Assembly: GCA_037355855.1 (NCBI GenBank)
Contig: CM074764.1
Coordinates: forward strand, 1,116,001 to 1,180,000
DNA from: Pseudo-nitzschia pungens
Lineage: Eukaryota > Bacillariophyta > Bacillariophyceae > Bacillariales > Bacillariaceae
Reading direction: 5' to 3'
Length of the DNA: 64,000 nt
Shown here: positions 61,893-64,000 of the stretch, piece after piece
Numbering within the stretch: the stretch's first letter is position 1
Layout of the letters: every line of letters starts with the position of its first letter
Notes under the pieces: model-generated
Told to the model about the DNA's origin: nothing
Database searches by the model: none
The model's input: only the letters and a program-made list of their open reading frames with translations
Program-made: the position numbers and the translations under genes

Positions 61893-62712
61893 GAACCAGG
61901 TTGTAACTCCTTCTGGAAGAAAAGTTACAGTGTCACCAGCGAATTGGGTTTGGTTGGCACATTTTGGAGTGCTTGGTTGCTTTCGCTTGTGACGCTGGCG
62001 CCGGCTGTTCTGCTGGTCCCCAGAATCGAAACAGGGCTCGAATGGCTTCTCCCATGCCTGTAGATGGAGAATGTGCTTTGAACCAGGTTGTAACTCCTTC
62101 TGGAAGAAAAGTTACAGTGTCACCAGCGAATTGGGTTTGGTTGGCACATTTTGGAGTGCTTGGTTGCTTTCGCTTGTGACGCTGGCGCCGGCTGTTCTGC
62201 TGGTCCCCAGAATCGAAACAGGGCTCGAATGGCTTCTCCCATGCCTGTAGATGGAGAATGTGCTTTGAACCAGGTTGTAACTCCTTCTGGAAGAAAAGTT
62301 ACAGTGTCACCAGCGAATTGGGTTTTGTTGGCACATTTTGGAGTGCTTGGTTGCTTTCGCTTGTGATGCTGGCGCCGGCTGTTCTGCTGGTCCCCAGAAT
62401 CGAAACAGGGCTCGAATGGCTTCTCCCATGCCTGTAGATGGAGAATGTGCTTTGAACCAGGTTGTAACTCCCTCTGGAAGAAAAGTTACAGTGTCACCAG
62501 CGAATTGGGTTTGGTTGGCACATTTTGGAGTACTACTAGTGCCTGTTGCTTTCGCTTGTGACGCTGGCGCCGGCTGTTCTGCTGGTCCCCAGAATCGAAA
62601 CAGGGCTCGAATGGCTTCTCCCATGCCTGTAGATGGAGAATGTGCTTTGAACCAGGTTGTAACTCCTTCTGGAAGAAAAGTTACAGTGTCACCAGCGAAT
62701 TGGGTTCTGATC
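61893..62712 (+). repeat. 187-bp tandem repeat, about 4.5 copies
   Basis: GAACCAGGTTGTAACTCC starts at 61893, 62080, 62267, 62454 and 62649; the last spacing is 195 because TACTACTAGTGCC replaces a short piece. Copies are nearly identical. One reading frame on each strand stays open through a whole unit (for example MASPMPVDGECALNQVV on plus, FAGDTVTFLPEGVTTWFKAH on minus), hinting that the unit came from a coding sequence. Confidence 0.95.
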
Positions 62713-62998
62713 ACCAAAGTTCACAAATTTTGGATGAGTACTACTACTACTACTAGTGCCTGCTGCTGTTGCATATGACCAGCTATGGCTTTCCTGCCAC
62801 TCCCATTCCTGCTATGAACAGTTACCATCAGAGGATGGGGTGGGCTAGTGCTAGCAAGGATGATGTCAACAGTGGAGTTCTTCATTATTATTGTTCTTCA
62901 TTATTATTAGTAGCAATTAGTAGTAAAAAAAATTTCCCAAAAAAAATTTCGCCTGCGGCGCCATCAACCCCCCCTTCCCCCCCCATTCTTGGGGGGGT
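62713..62998. other. Hat element interior before the hairpin cluster
   Basis: ACTACTACTACTAGT triplets, then sequence like that near 40600, then a TTATTATTA run and A-rich and C-rich runs. No gene. Confidence 0.4.
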
Positions 62999-63036
62999 GG
63001 GGGAGCTACGCTCCCCCTTAGGGGGCTGCGCCCCCT
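62985..63036. repeat. GC-rich hairpin cluster
   Basis: Three back-to-back inverted repeats: a C-run/G-run pair around ATTCTT, GGGGGAGC-TAC-GCTCCCCC (62999-63017) and AGGGGGC-TGC-GCCCCCT (63020-63036). Such GC clusters are common in organelle genomes; here it sits near the right end of a DNA transposon. Confidence 0.85.
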
Positions 63037-63138
63037 TTGCTTTCGTTTTGCGAAATTTCGTTTTGCCCTTTAATAACAAAACGAAAAAACTGCGAAATTT
63101 CGTTTTGCTCTCAAAAAACAAAACGTGCCCAATCGCTA

Positions 63139-63146
63139 GTATTTTG
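63139..63146 (+). repeat. 8-bp target-site duplication, right copy (GTATTTTG)
   Basis: Matches 60417-60424. Confidence 0.9.
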
Positions 63147-63509
63147 CTCTCGCAAATCACTGTATTAAATCACTGTATTTTGCTCCTCGCTCGCAAATCA
63201 CTTTATTTTCACTGTGTATCCTCGCAGAATCACTCTTTTTGTGCTCCGCTCACTATTTTCTTCAGGAATAACACAAATCACTGCTGTTTCGATTCGCAAT
63301 CCGACTTATTTTGAGTAGAGTTGCTTTATTGCACTCCGTCTTGAGAACGAATAGAACCCGCCCTACGGTAGGCTCTTTTGCTCATTGTATTTTAGTCCGA
63401 ATAACCTCCTTGAAGTGGTACAAGAAGGAATACCGATTGGTAAACACTTCAACACGGTCAAGTTCTTGGTTTTCGCGTCGAGGATTAAGAAAAGAACGTC
63501 AGTGTTCTT
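63147..63509. other. Continuation of flanking satellite, then unique sequence
   Basis: Resumes the AATCACTGTATTTTGCTC unit interrupted at 60424 (to about 63210), then AT-rich unique sequence. A short open frame over 63385-63500 has no recognisable protein. Confidence 0.5.
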
Positions 63510-64000
63510 CAGCAACCCTACTATGATTCATCCCAAACCCCGATTGATTCAGCAACCCTACTATGATTCATCGCAAACCCCGATCGATTCAGCAACCCTA
63601 CTACGATTCATCCCAAACCCCGATCGATTCAGCAACCCTACTACGATTCACCCCAAACCCCGATCGATTCAGCAACCCTACTATGATTCACCCCAAACCC
63701 CGATCGATTCAGCAACCCTACTATGATTCATCCCAAACCCCGATCGATTCAGCAACCCTACTACGATTCATCCCAAACCCCGATCGATTCAGCAACCCTA
63801 CTACGATTTTTCCAAACCCCAACCCCGATCGATTCAGCAACCCTACTATGATTCATCCCAAACCCCGATCGATTCAGCAACCCTACTACGATTCATCCCA
63901 AACCCCGATCGATTCAGCAACCCTACTACGATTTTTCCAAACCCCAACCCCGATCGATTCAGCAACCCTACTACGATTCATCCCAAACCCCGATCGATTC
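63510..64000 (+). repeat. 40-bp satellite running off the window
   Basis: About twelve copies of GATTCAGCAACCCTACTACG + ATTCATCCCAAACCCCGATC. A variant with TTTTTCCAAACCCCAACCCC occurs twice at regular distance, so a higher-order unit of several monomers may exist. The array reaches the window end. Confidence 0.96.

Larger units (their letters stand above)
60425..63138. mobile_element. Non-autonomous hAT-like DNA transposon carrying satellites
   Basis: A 2714-bp element. Terminal inverted repeats TAGCGATTGGGCACG (60425-60439) and CGTGCCCAATCGCTA (63124-63138) are perfect over 15 bp, with further ACGAAATTTCG subterminal words at both ends. An 8-bp target duplication flanks it; 8-bp duplications and a T-A-G-C-G terminus (YARNG) fit the hAT superfamily. 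No transposase. The interior is made of a 181-bp array (3 copies), a 182-185 bp array (4 copies), a 187-bp array (about 4.5 copies) and a GC-hairpin cluster. Confidence 0.8.

Noticed and set aside
63510..64000. Possible CRISPR array
   Set aside because: The 40-bp units abut each other without unique spacers and the genome is eukaryotic; it is a satellite. The same holds for 59836-60068.

Overview
The window looks like nuclear DNA of a diatom, most likely a pennate one. The evidence is: eukaryotic genes with few, short GT-AG introns (about 106, 206, 109 and 365 bp where I could resolve them); an intact copia-type retrotransposon with one long gag-pol frame, of the kind common in diatoms; a protein with a signal peptide ending in a diatom-like plastid motif (AGSDAF) followed by a second, thylakoid-type hydrophobic signal; many Asn/Gln/Ser homopolymer tracts; and a nuclear tRNA-Lys with A and B boxes. 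The species is not identified.

Layout. 1-21.9 kb: the 3' part of a TrmB/METTL1-like tRNA m7G methyltransferase, a secreted two-exon amidohydrolase, a tiny three-exon secreted protein, a PRP28/DDX23 spliceosomal helicase, a 1.3-kb foldback element, an AAAP amino-acid transporter, a large armadillo-like protein and a small membrane protein. 24.2-31.6 kb: a secreted trypsin-like protease gene cut in two by a very young 6.5-kb copia element. 31.7-40.3 kb: two unknown genes, an RRM plus FtsJ-like methyltransferase, a psq-type helix-turn-helix ORF between inverted repeats, and tRNA-Lys(TTT). 42.0-58.5 kb: a fused Golgi alpha-mannosidase II / GlcNAc-transferase II, a membrane-anchored aldo/keto reductase, a lumenal pentapeptide-repeat protein, an alpha/beta hydrolase, an unknown Ala-rich membrane protein and a second trypsin-like protease with the same Lys/Ser/Pro-rich tail as the broken one. 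58.8-64.0 kb: no genes, only stacked satellites and a 2.7-kb hAT-like element (15-bp perfect terminal inverted repeats, 8-bp target duplication) that itself carries three arrays with 181-187 bp periods.

The strongest single observation is the 1334-residue open frame at 42050-46054, which joins two enzymes acting one after the other in complex N-glycan synthesis: the mannosidase that trims the alpha-1,6 arm and the transferase that then adds GlcNAc to that arm. Second is a short motif family (GTAAGRTTAC and its complement) scattered through the gaps, clustered in 5' flanks and scarce in most convergent gaps. Two secreted proteases with lysine-rich tails, one destroyed by a transposon, suggest an extracellular or cell-wall role. 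Most genes are unrelated housekeeping functions, as expected for a eukaryotic chromosome; I see no operon-like grouping.
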